DNA from: an uncultured Clostridia bacterium
GTDB taxonomy: Bacteria; Bacillota; Clostridia; Oscillospirales; Ruminococcaceae
Direction: 5' to 3'
Assembly: GCA_947177545.1 (NCBI GenBank)
Contig: CAMWVF010000058.1
Span: 1 to 6,684, forward strand
Length of the DNA stretch: 6,684 nt
The translations under genes and the position numbers were made by a program. The notes beneath the pieces are model-generated. The model saw only the letters and a program-made list of their open reading frames with translations. It had not been told where the DNA came from and searched no databases. Positions within the stretch are counted from its first letter, which is position 1. The number at the start of each line of letters is the position of its first letter. Of this stretch, positions 1 through 5,686 are shown one piece after another.

Positions 1-12
1 AGGAGACCGTTT

Positions 13-561
13 ATGCGAGTTATTACAGGTTCAGCAAGGGGACGGCGTTTGAGAGCTCCTGAGGGCGTTGACGTCAGACCTACCACCGACAAGGTCAAGG
101 AAGCGATTTTCTCTATTGTTCAGTTCGATATTGAGGGTTCGGCGGTTTTGGACTTGTTTTCCGGCTCGGGGCAAATGGGCATTGAGGCTATTTCAAGAGG
201 GGCAAAGTCCTGCATTTTTGTGGACAGCAGCCGCTCGTCCATAGATGTTATAAAGGAAAATATTGTTGCTGCGGGTTTTAAAAACGAAGCCACAGTTATG
301 AATTCCGACAGTATAGGCTATCTCAGAATGTGCAGGAATGTCTTTGATCTGGCATTTCTCGACCCTCCATACAGAAAAGGCTTGATTGAGGAGGCGCTAA
401 CGCTTTTGGAGGGGCATATGTCCGACAGGGGGATAATTGTCTGCGAGCATGAGTTTGGTTTGGAATTACCGGAGGAATTCGGTAAAATGCAAAAATACCG
501 TACCTACAAATACGGAAAGATAGGAGTAACGGTCTTTAAGACGGTTACAACAGAAGAATAG
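13..561 (+). CDS. rsmD: 16S rRNA (guanine(966)-N2)-methyltransferase RsmD
   Basis: RsmD transfers a methyl group from S-adenosylmethionine to the N2 of G966 of 16S rRNA during 30S subunit assembly in the cytoplasm. The 182-residue protein matches the family's usual length. Its N-terminus (MRVITGSARGRRL) is the family signature. A Rossmann SAM-binding motif I, LDLFSGSG, lies at residues 46-53 and continues into GIEAISRGA. The catalytic DPPY tetrad of N-methyltransferases is at 117-120. The ATG at 13 is preceded by AGGAG at 1-5 with a 7-base spacer, so the gene is complete even though the window starts just before it. It is followed 43 bases later by the coaD ATG, a very common pairing in bacteria. 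Nothing looks broken. The family assignment is secure; the exact methylated base is by family knowledge. Confidence 0.94.
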   Translation: MRVITGSARGRRLRAPEGVDVRPTTDKVKEAIFSIVQFDIEGSAVLDLFSGSGQMGIEAISRGAKSCIFVDSSRSSIDVIKENIVAAGFKNEATVMNSDSIGYLRMCRNVFDLAFLDPPYRKGLIEEALTLLEGHMSDRGIIVCEHEFGLELPEEFGKMQKYRTYKYGKIGVTVFKTVTTEE

Positions 562-566
562 CGAAA

Positions 567-578
567 GGAGTATGCTCC
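567..578 (+). other. Small hairpin enclosing the best Shine-Dalgarno sequence upstream of coaD
   Basis: GGAG at 567-570 is complementary to CTCC at 575-578 with a TATG loop. The stem therefore contains the only strong ribosome-binding sequence (AAAGGAG, 564-570) between rsmD and coaD. The stem is only 4 bp, with two further A-T pairs possible past a mismatch, so it may be chance. That Shine-Dalgarno also lies 34 bases before the coaD ATG at 605, too far to serve it directly. The hairpin is seen in the sequence; a regulatory role is inference. Confidence 0.3.
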
Positions 579-604
579 GTTAAGGCGGCGTATGTCATTT
601 GCCT

Positions 605-1108
605 ATGAAGAAAAGAATTGCTGTATATCCGGGAAGCTTTGACCCGGTCACGTTTGGTCACAGGGATATTATTCAGAGAGCTTCGCTGCTGTTTGATAGG
701 GTGATAGTTCTTGTTTCGGTAAACGCTGTGAAGAACCCCAGTTTTACCGCGGTTGAGCGTGTTAAAATGCTTGAAAAGGTTATCGACAAGGTGGATAACG
801 TTGTTATAGATATGTGGGACGGGCTCCTTGTGGACTATATAAAGCAGGTGGACGCCTGCGCTATTATTAAGGGCTTAAGGGCTGTTTCGGACTTTGAGTA
901 TGAATTTCAGATGGCTCTTGCAAATAAAATTCTTTATGACGGAGCGGAAACGGTGTTCCTTACAACAAGCTCCGAGAATATGTATTTATCCTCCAGCGTG
1001 GTGAAGCAGATAGCCTCATTCGGCGGGGATATAAGCCATTTTGTCCCAGAGTGCATACTTGTGGACATTAAGGCAAGGCTTACCAAAAAGCCTTCGGAAA
1101 TTAAATAG
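605..1108 (+). CDS. coaD: Phosphopantetheine adenylyltransferase (CoaD)
   Basis: CoaD joins ATP and 4'-phosphopantetheine to give dephospho-CoA and pyrophosphate, the penultimate step of coenzyme A synthesis. It is a cytosolic, usually hexameric nucleotidyltransferase. The 167-residue protein has the expected N-terminus (VYPGSFDPVTFGH, residues 7-19) ending in the T-x-G-H nucleotidyl-transfer motif at 16-19. The family block GLRAVSDFEYEFQMA is at 90-104, and an SSSVVK segment at 129-134 matches the ATP-binding ISST/S-x-V-[KR] motif. I chose the ATG at 605 because the protein then begins MKKRIAVYPG, the usual form. A TTG at 599 in the same frame is an alternative adding two residues. Neither start has a well-placed Shine-Dalgarno: the closest purine run is AAGG at 582-585, 19 bases before the ATG. 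The gene follows rsmD and precedes a coiled-coil gene by 27 bases. Confidence 0.95.
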   Translation: MKKRIAVYPGSFDPVTFGHRDIIQRASLLFDRVIVLVSVNAVKNPSFTAVERVKMLEKVIDKVDNVVIDMWDGLLVDYIKQVDACAIIKGLRAVSDFEYEFQMALANKILYDGAETVFLTTSSENMYLSSSVVKQIASFGGDISHFVPECILVDIKARLTKKPSEIK

Positions 1109-1135
1109 TTGGTATGCGGGAAAGGATTGGTAAAA

Positions 1136-1630
1136 ATGATAATTGACGATATTCTTGATATGATGGACGACCTGCTTGATAATGCGCAGTCTGTTCCGTT
1201 TTCTGTAAAAAAATCCATTATAGACGGCGACCAGATGAGGGATTATATAAACGAGATACGACTCAACCTCCCACAGGAGATAAAGCAGGCAAAGCTTATT
1301 GTCCGTGACCGTCAGTCCATTATTTCTGATGCTAACAAGGAGGCGGATACTATTATTCGCCGTTCCGAGGAAAGGGCAAAGGTAATAGTTTCCAACGACG
1401 AGATAACCAAAGCGGCAAAGGCTCGTGCAGTCGAGATAACAAATCAGGCACAGGCTAAGGCTAAGGAGATAAAAAATGCCGCAAACAAATATATTGACGA
1501 CGTCCTTGTAAAGACGGAGGAATGTCTTCAGCTTAATTTGGCGGACGTGAGAAAGACTCGTCAAGCGATAAGGACTATACCCACGCAGCAGGCACAGGCA
1601 CAAGCGCAGCAGGGTCAGCAGAGAAAGTAA
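1136..1630 (+). CDS. Coiled-coil protein of unknown function downstream of coaD
   Basis: I do not recognise a characterised protein. From the ATG at 1136 it is 164 residues. Residues 1-20 are acidic and hydrophobic (MIIDDILDMMDDLLDNAQ). Residues 35-135 are a long, highly charged helix rich in Ala, Lys, Glu and Arg that should form a coiled coil, including two 11-residue repeats at 96-117. The tail (150-164) is low complexity, Gln/Ala-rich and basic at the end. There is no membrane segment or catalytic motif. The pattern resembles the stalk of F-type ATPase subunit b or a DivIVA-like scaffold, and similar clostridial proteins are often labelled loosely as ATPase subunits. No ATP synthase genes are nearby, so that label is not supported. 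The start is set by AAAGGA at 1121-1126, 9 bases before the ATG; a TTG at 1109 is less likely. Confidence 0.85.
   Translation: MIIDDILDMMDDLLDNAQSVPFSVKKSIIDGDQMRDYINEIRLNLPQEIKQAKLIVRDRQSIISDANKEADTIIRRSEERAKVIVSNDEITKAAKARAVEITNQAQAKAKEIKNAANKYIDDVLVKTEECLQLNLADVRKTRQAIRTIPTQQAQAQAQQGQQRK
1421..1486 (+). repeat. Two tandem 11-residue (33-base) coiled-coil repeats
   Basis: Codons 96-106 and 107-117 of the coiled-coil gene encode ARAVEITNQAQ and AKAKEIKNAAN. They share the pattern A-[RK]-A-x-E-I-x-N-x-A-x. The conservation is at protein level; the DNA copies have diverged. Eleven-residue (hendecad) periodicity is known from right-handed coiled coils such as the F-ATPase peripheral stalk. This is a structural repeat of the protein, not a mobile or satellite repeat. 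Confidence 0.6.
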
Positions 1631-1634
1631 GAAT

Positions 1635-2078
1635 ATGAGTACTGTGAAAAAAGAACTCCCCGAAAATATAAAGAAAATAATGGAAGAGCGCTTTGGCAGG
1701 GATAGCATTATTGCGCTTGCGACGCTTGAAAACGGCATGCCGTATGTGCGCAATGTTGACGGATATTATGAGGACGGAGCATTTTATGTGCTTACCCATG
1801 CGCTCTCCGATAAAATGAAGCAGATAGAAAATAATCCCATGGTTGCAATTGCGGGTGAATGGTTTACAGCGCACGGCTTAGGGGAAAATTTAGGTTGGTT
1901 TCTCAAAGAAGAAAATGTGAAAATTGCTGAAAAAATGAGAAAGCTTTTTGCGGAATGGATAGATAACGGACACAATAATTTCGATGATGAAAACACCTGT
2001 ATTCTCCGTATTGTGCTTACTGACGGGGTGCTTTTTTCGCACGGAACGAGATATGAACTTGATTTTTCCGATAAATAA
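1635..2078 (+). CDS. Pyridoxamine 5'-phosphate oxidase superfamily (FMN-binding split-barrel) protein
   Basis: This 147-residue cytosolic protein has the split beta-barrel pattern of the PNPOx-like superfamily. An N-terminal helix (residues 8-20) is followed by strands carrying IIALATLENGMPYVRNVDG (25-43). Then come AFYVLTHALSDKMKQIENNPMVAIAG (49-74), in which the S/T-x-K-x-x-Q-I-x-x-N-P piece is the typical flavin-phosphate-contacting segment, and a final strand pair ILRIVLTDGVLFSHG (123-137). Members bind FMN, F420 or haem, and most small ones have no proven reaction. It is too short and divergent to call PdxH, so I give no gene symbol. It starts 4 bases after the preceding stop with only a weak purine run (GAGAAAG) ahead, which suggests translational coupling. 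A probable terminator follows, so it appears to be the last gene of the rsmD-led run. Confidence 0.88.
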   Translation: MSTVKKELPENIKKIMEERFGRDSIIALATLENGMPYVRNVDGYYEDGAFYVLTHALSDKMKQIENNPMVAIAGEWFTAHGLGENLGWFLKEENVKIAEKMRKLFAEWIDNGHNNFDDENTCILRIVLTDGVLFSHGTRYELDFSDK

Positions 2079-2087
2079 TTATATATA

Positions 2088-2129
2088 TATGCTCCCGATT
2101 TTGGACGGTCGGGGGCATAATTATTTTAT
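2088..2129 (+). terminator. Probable rho-independent terminator after the rsmD-coaD gene run
   Basis: An 11-bp stem pairs 2088-2098 (TATGCTCCCGA) with 2109-2119 (TCGGGGGCATA), with one G-T wobble and a 10-base loop. A T-rich tract broken by A residues (2121-2129) follows. The flanks AAATAATTAT (2073-2082) and ATAATTATTT (2117-2126) are also complementary, so a longer alternative structure with a bulge is possible. The imperfect T tract lowers confidence; placement between two functional groups raises it. Confidence 0.65.
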
Positions 2130-2190
2130 AACGAAATTTTTTTGAATTTATCCGCACATATATCGAAGATAAAACGTTATACATTATGAG

Positions 2191-2196
2191 AGGAGG
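2191..2196 (+). promoter_or_regulatory. Ribosome binding site that sets a GTG start for the sigma factor
   Basis: AGGAGG at 2191-2196 sits 10 bases before the GTG at 2207. The earlier in-frame ATG at 2186 overlaps this site and has no Shine-Dalgarno of its own, so the GTG is the better start. Confidence 0.7.
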
Positions 2197-2206
2197 TTTT
2201 CCGGCA

Positions 2207-2668
2207 GTGGAGGAGCTAACAAAAACTTACGATAAAATATACCGTTACTGCTTTTATAAGGTGAGAAATTCAGCTGCTGCGGAGGATATAACTCAGGAGA
2301 CCTTTCTCAAGTATTTTGCGCAAAATCCCAAAATAAAGCGGGGAGAGGACATGGCGTATCTTTATACGATAACGAAAAATCTTTGTGTGGACTATTTCCG
2401 CAAAAAGCAGACAGAGGAGCTTCACGAGAATTATCCTGCGGAGGAATTTTCCGAAATGAGCGACACTAAAATAGCCGTACGCACGGCTATGGAAAAGCTT
2501 GACGAACGTCACAGGGAGATAATTTTGCTGCGGTATATCGGCGGCTTGTCGGTGAGTGAAACGGCGGAAACTGTGGGTATATCAAGGTTTGCGGAGTACC
2601 GTCTTGAAAAGGCGGCTTTAAACGAAATGAAAAAGTATTTGGAAGGAGCATTGTGGTATGAGATTTAA
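2207..2668 (+). CDS. ECF-type RNA polymerase sigma factor (sigma-70 family)
   Basis: The predicted 153-residue protein is a two-domain extracytoplasmic-function sigma factor that directs RNA polymerase to a specific promoter set. Sigma region 2 spans about residues 6-66: YDKIYRYCFYKVRN is followed by AAAEDITQETFLKYF, where region 2.2 contacts the core enzyme, then LYTITKNLCVDYFRKK for -10 recognition. Sigma region 4 spans about 95-146: LDERHREIILLRYIGGLSVSETAETVGIS carries the helix-turn-helix for -35 recognition. No region 3 is present, as expected for this class. The end of the recognition helix is divergent (see findings). The stop overlaps the start of the next gene by 11 bases, a strong sign of coupled expression. 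Such factors usually transcribe their own operon, but I could not find a convincing ECF promoter upstream. Target genes are inferred to include the ABC genes downstream. Confidence 0.92.
   Translation: MEELTKTYDKIYRYCFYKVRNSAAAEDITQETFLKYFAQNPKIKRGEDMAYLYTITKNLCVDYFRKKQTEELHENYPAEEFSEMSDTKIAVRTAMEKLDERHREIILLRYIGGLSVSETAETVGISRFAEYRLEKAALNEMKKYLEGALWYEI
2471..2490. repeat. 8-bp perfect inverted repeat inside the sigma factor gene
   Basis: ATAGCCGT at 2471-2478 and ACGGCTAT at 2483-2490 are exact reverse complements separated by ACGC. The repeat falls in the linker between sigma regions 2 and 4 (residues 89-95). No T tract follows, so it is not an intrinsic terminator. It may be a chance effect of coding sequence. 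Confidence 0.5.
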
Positions 2669-3380
2669 TTTAAAAAAGGAACTTAGAGAAGCCTTTACAC
2701 CTCCCGAGCCAAATGGTAGGGACGGTTTTTTAGCAGCAATTCCATATCCGAAGCTGACATATCGCGAATTTGTTTTGTCGCAGATATGCTATATACGCAA
2801 AAGAATATGGTTTGTATCATTGCTGATACTGCTTGCGGGGGTGGGTGCGGTATACATTGTTCCCGACAGCAGCATGGTTCTTGTATGGATAATATCGGCG
2901 CTTATCCCGCTTCTGGCGGTACTGACGGCGGCGGAGATATCACGCTCCGATATTTTCGGAATGTTCGAGATAGAGGCGGTGTGCAGGTTCGCTTTGCCAC
3001 AGGTTATTGGGGCGAGAATGATAATTCTCGGTATCTGCAATTTTGCTGTAATAGCCGCTGCAACTGCGGTTTTGGGTATTTTTTCCCCATTAGGCATAGC
3101 AAAGTCCGCATTGTATATTCTTACGCCATATGTTTCGGTGAACGGTATTTCTCTCGCAATTTTTGGCAGGGTAAATGGTCAGGACGGCGTTTATTTAAGC
3201 GTGGCTGCGGCTTTTGCGGTAAGTCTTGCGGGAGTGATACTTTTTGGTAAGGAACTTTACGATGAAAGAATGACAAATGTTTTAATGATGGCTGTATGCG
3301 TGGCGGGAACGGTGCTGATGACGGTACAGATAAAAAAATTACTGGTTGGAAAGGATAATTATTATGGAATTAAGGATTGA
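2658..3380 (+). CDS. Six-helix membrane protein, candidate anti-sigma partner
   Basis: I do not recognise a named family. The 240-residue protein has a soluble, positively charged N-terminus of about 48 residues (FNLKKELREAFTPPEPNGRD, then a FLAAIPYPKLTYREF stretch). Six likely membrane helices follow, near 49-68, 72-92, 120-141, 147-170, 178-196 and 205-224, and the tail is short and basic. GGAAGGAG at 2641-2648, 9 bases before the ATG, supports the start. The first 11 bases overlap the sigma gene, and the last 17 overlap the ABC ATPase gene. A gene co-translated just after an ECF sigma factor is commonly its anti-sigma factor; here the cytosolic N-terminus would bind sigma and the membrane part would sense the signal. 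It lacks the H-x3-C-x2-C zinc motif of classical zinc anti-sigma factors. An alternative is that it is an accessory membrane subunit of the ABC transporter. The coding call is firm; the role is inference. Confidence 0.85.
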   Translation: MRFNLKKELREAFTPPEPNGRDGFLAAIPYPKLTYREFVLSQICYIRKRIWFVSLLILLAGVGAVYIVPDSSMVLVWIISALIPLLAVLTAAEISRSDIFGMFEIEAVCRFALPQVIGARMIILGICNFAVIAAATAVLGIFSPLGIAKSALYILTPYVSVNGISLAIFGRVNGQDGVYLSVAAAFAVSLAGVILFGKELYDERMTNVLMMAVCVAGTVLMTVQIKKLLVGKDNYYGIKD

Positions 3381-4236
3381 CCGTGTTACGAAAAATTACG
3401 GCAGCAAAATAGCCTGCGACAGGCTTTCGATAACCTTCGGCAAGGGCGTTTACGGACTTCTCGGCGCAAACGGCGCAGGTAAGACCACCCTTATGCGTAT
3501 GATGTGCGGTATCTTAAATCCCACGTCAGGGACTATTTCCTATGACGGGGTGGACGTTTCCTGTGAGGAGTACCGTGACGTTCTCGGATATCTGCCGCAG
3601 GATTTCGGGTACTATCCAGAATTTACGGCTCAGGATTTTATGATGTACATTGCCGCATTAAAGGGCATACCCAAAAGCAAGGCTAAGGTAAAGACCGAGG
3701 AGCTACTTGAAATGGTGTCCCTGAAAAACGAGGCGAAAAAGAAGATAAAGACCTTTTCGGGAGGAATGAAGCAGCGTCTGGGCATTGCGCAAGCTATGCT
3801 GAACGATCCGAAAATACTGGTGCTGGACGAACCCACCGCGGGACTTGACCCCAAGGAACGTGTGCGTTTCCGAAATATTATTTCCCGAATGGGGGCGGAC
3901 AGGATAATACTGCTTTCCACCCACATAGTTTCAGACATTGAGCATATTGCCAACACCATACTCGTTATGAAAAACGGTCAGCTTATCCACGAGGGTTCGC
4001 TGGAGGAGATAATTGCCGTGATAAGGGGCAAGGTCTGGGAGTGTACCGTCCCGCAGAAAATTTCTGACGAGCTTACTGTAAAGTACCCGATAATCAACAC
4101 GAGAAATGTGGGGGATGAGGTTTTCCTGCGCTTGGTGTGCGATGAGAAGCCCTGCGATGATGCGGTCAATGCGGACGCTACCTTGGAAGACTTGTATCTC
4201 TATTATTTCAGCGAAGAAGAGAATGATAAAAGCTAA
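3364..4236 (+). CDS. ABC transporter ATP-binding protein (ABC-2 exporter type)
   Basis: This cytoplasmic ATPase drives a membrane transporter. The 290-residue protein has all nucleotide-binding motifs intact: Walker A GANGAGKTT (34-42), Q-loop Gln79 in YLPQD, signature FSGGMKQ (131-137), Walker B ILVLDEP (151-157) with the D-loop AGLDP after it, and the switch His187 in LLSTH. The C-terminal 70 residues form a small accessory domain, as in drug, bacteriocin and antimicrobial-peptide exporter ATPases of the CcmA type. GGAAAGGA at 3348-3355 lies 8 bases before the ATG at 3364, which is why I prefer it to the in-frame TTG at 3346. The start overlaps the previous gene by 17 bases. Its partner is most likely the permease at 4422-5645; a second permease may have been lost between them. 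The substrate is unknown. Confidence 0.96.
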   Translation: MELRIDRVTKNYGSKIACDRLSITFGKGVYGLLGANGAGKTTLMRMMCGILNPTSGTISYDGVDVSCEEYRDVLGYLPQDFGYYPEFTAQDFMMYIAALKGIPKSKAKVKTEELLEMVSLKNEAKKKIKTFSGGMKQRLGIAQAMLNDPKILVLDEPTAGLDPKERVRFRNIISRMGADRIILLSTHIVSDIEHIANTILVMKNGQLIHEGSLEEIIAVIRGKVWECTVPQKISDELTVKYPIINTRNVGDEVFLRLVCDEKPCDDAVNADATLEDLYLYYFSEEENDKS

Positions 4237-4405
4237 GGAGGACATAAAGGCTATAAACACATTTGATATGTTCAGGCAGTACAAGATTTACGGCTTTTCG
4301 GAAACGTTTGTAAGGCAGCCGTATTTTATAATGTCGTTAATGCCTATATTGTCTGTGGTTTTAATCATTGCTGGGAAAAGAATTTATTCACGTTTAAAAC
4401 TATGA
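4223..4405 (+). pseudogene. Probable C-terminal remnant of a lost ABC permease
   Basis: This 60-codon frame overlaps the ABC ATPase end by 14 bases and encodes one membrane helix (about residues 34-50) preceded by a polar, aromatic-rich stretch and followed by a basic tail, KRIYSRLKL. Its order of features echoes the C-terminus of the intact permease downstream: an N-containing segment, then Y-K-I-Y-G against Y-E-I-F-G, then P-Y, one hydrophobic helix and a basic end. That suggests the tail of a second, deleted permease. Start codons are poor: ATG 4223 has only a weak purine run ahead, and ATG 4268 lies 26 bases from the nearest strong Shine-Dalgarno. It could instead be a functional small membrane protein of 45-60 residues. 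The similarity is judged by eye and is moderate. Confidence 0.5.
4235..4241 (+). promoter_or_regulatory. Orphan Shine-Dalgarno after the ABC ATPase gene
   Basis: AAGGAGG at 4235-4241 overlaps the ATPase stop codon (TAA, 4234-4236), the typical place for the ribosome binding site of a coupled next gene. No ATG, GTG or TTG in the remnant's frame follows within 5-12 bases. The only codons at suitable spacing in that frame are non-start codons such as ATA at 4253. This is best explained as the surviving ribosome binding site of a gene whose start was deleted. Confidence 0.6.
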
Positions 4406-4421
4406 CTGAGGAGTGATTTTT

Positions 4422-5645
4422 ATGAACCTATTTTTTGAACTTACAGGTTATGAATTCAAAAAAATATTATGCAGAAAGCGTACTGTAATAACGCTTACGC
4501 TTGTTGTGCTTTTGGGGGCGTTAAGCGTTTTCGGGACTATCGTCGGGAATTATTACTACACGGACGAAAACGGAAACGAGGTAGCAATTTCCCGATATGA
4601 TGACGACATGATCGACCGCCAATACGGCGAGGAGCTTTCGGGACGTGTCATTGACGCAGACCTTATCATGGAGGCAGTGGAGGCGTACAGACAAGTACCG
4701 CTAAATGAAAATTCGTGGTATACCAATACAAAGGAATATCAGAATTTTGCGAGAAAATACAGCGAAATTTACGGTATAGTTTGCAGAATCTTTGATCTTG
4801 ACATAGAGGGCTTTCAGAATCTTACCCGTGAGCAGGCGGAGCAGTTTGATAAAGTACGCCGTGAAAACAGAGAATATGTTATTGAAAATTCCGTGATAAG
4901 TGAAAATATGAGGAAGTATTGGCAAAAGTGTCTGGACGAGTCTCCCGAAACTCTGATCTATGAATACAGCGGTGGATATGACAGGTTTGTTACTATAATG
5001 TACACCACTGCGATAATGGCAGGGGCGGCTATTGCTATAATTCTTTCGGGAATTTTTTCAGAGGAGTACACAAGCGGCGCGGACGGTCTTATACTTTCCT
5101 CAAAGCACGGAAAGGGACTTGTTATAGGAGCAAAGCTTTTCGCCGCCTTTATAGTGTCGGCGGTACTGATAATTCTGCTGACGGCGATGACCTACGCCGA
5201 AACAATGATAGTGTGGGGCTCAAACGGCGCAGACGGTCAGCTTTTGCTAATGGGAAATATGTATCCGTACAACATAACGATAGGTCAAAGCGCACTGCTT
5301 TACTGCGTGAGCGCGCTTGCGGCGTGTCTGATGTTTGCGGCGATAACGTCAGTGCTTTCGGCAATATTCAGAACGCCGTTCAGCACGATAGTCATAATGG
5401 CAATACTTCTGATAGCGCCTATGTTTTTGACCCTGCCCGACGAAGCTCCCGTATGGCTGTTCTGCCTTGAAAATCTCCTGCCCACCAATATGATGGCGTT
5501 CTGGGGAGCGATGTACGATTATCAGTACGAAATATTCGGACTGATAATACCGCCATATGTTTTCCTGCCTGTATTTGCGGTACTTGCTTCCTGCGTTTGT
5601 GTGTACTTTGCCTGCCGCGCGTTCAGGAAACATCAGATAGGCTGA
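4422..5645 (+). CDS. ABC-2-type transporter permease
   Basis: This integral membrane protein is expected to pair with the ATPase upstream to export an unknown substrate. The 407-residue protein opens with a short amphipathic stretch (FFELTGYEFKKILCRKR) and a first membrane helix near 21-45. A large extracytoplasmic domain of about 140 residues follows (46-186), rich in Tyr, Glu and Asp. Five more helices lie near 188-212, 233-258, 286-314, 320-338 and 376-398, and the protein ends in a basic tail, FRKHQIG. A large outer domain between helices 1 and 2 is typical of ABC-2 permeases. TGAGGAG at 4407-4413 stands 8 bases before the ATG at 4422, so I reject the in-frame GTG at 4413 that overlaps this site. 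With one intact permease the transporter would be a homodimer. It is the last gene of the cassette, ending before a strong terminator. Confidence 0.9.
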   Translation: MNLFFELTGYEFKKILCRKRTVITLTLVVLLGALSVFGTIVGNYYYTDENGNEVAISRYDDDMIDRQYGEELSGRVIDADLIMEAVEAYRQVPLNENSWYTNTKEYQNFARKYSEIYGIVCRIFDLDIEGFQNLTREQAEQFDKVRRENREYVIENSVISENMRKYWQKCLDESPETLIYEYSGGYDRFVTIMYTTAIMAGAAIAIILSGIFSEEYTSGADGLILSSKHGKGLVIGAKLFAAFIVSAVLIILLTAMTYAETMIVWGSNGADGQLLLMGNMYPYNITIGQSALLYCVSALAACLMFAAITSVLSAIFRTPFSTIVIMAILLIAPMFLTLPDEAPVWLFCLENLLPTNMMAFWGAMYDYQYEIFGLIIPPYVFLPVFAVLASCVCVYFACRAFRKHQIG

Positions 5646-5653
5646 AATGAAAA

Positions 5654-5686
5654 GCTGTCCGAAAATTTTATTCGGACAGCCTTTTT
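5654..5686. terminator. Strong bidirectional rho-independent terminator
   Basis: A perfect 10-bp stem pairs GCTGTCCGAA (5654-5663) with TTCGGACAGC (5671-5680) around a 7-base A/T loop. On the + strand a T run follows at 5682-5686. On the - strand the A-rich bases at 5646-5653 supply a T run. It lies between two convergent genes, 8 bases after the permease stop, and its right edge touches the helicase-loader stop codon, so it can end transcription from both sides. Confidence 0.92.

Noticed and set aside
1016..1753. A 245-codon open frame on the minus strand across coaD, the coiled-coil gene and the flavoprotein gene
   Set aside because: It lies antisense to three well-supported genes, its translation is low in recognisable motifs and rich in Leu/Ser/Tyr as expected from reversed codons, and it has no family signature.
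2081..2090. Short (AT)5 run as a microsatellite
   Set aside because: It is only ten bases in an AT-rich terminator flank and is explained by local composition.
2127..2132. TATAAC as a possible -10 box for the sigma operon
   Set aside because: It matches 5 of 6 bases of TATAAT but has no acceptable -35 hexamer 16-18 bases upstream and lies at the end of the terminator's T-rich tract. TTGAAT at 2142-2147 likewise lacks a good -10 partner. The true promoter cannot be called.
2186..2206. ATG at 2186 as the sigma factor start
   Set aside because: It would place the strong AGGAGG inside the coding region and has no Shine-Dalgarno of its own; the GTG at 2207 has ideal spacing.
4106..4222. Upstream part of the frame that continues into the permease remnant
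   Set aside because: This part is read inside the ABC ATPase gene in a different frame and shows no permease-like pattern, so only the part from 4223 was kept.
5149..5633. Several open frames on both strands inside the permease gene
   Set aside because: They overlap a well-supported membrane protein gene and encode no recognisable domains; they are out-of-frame readings.
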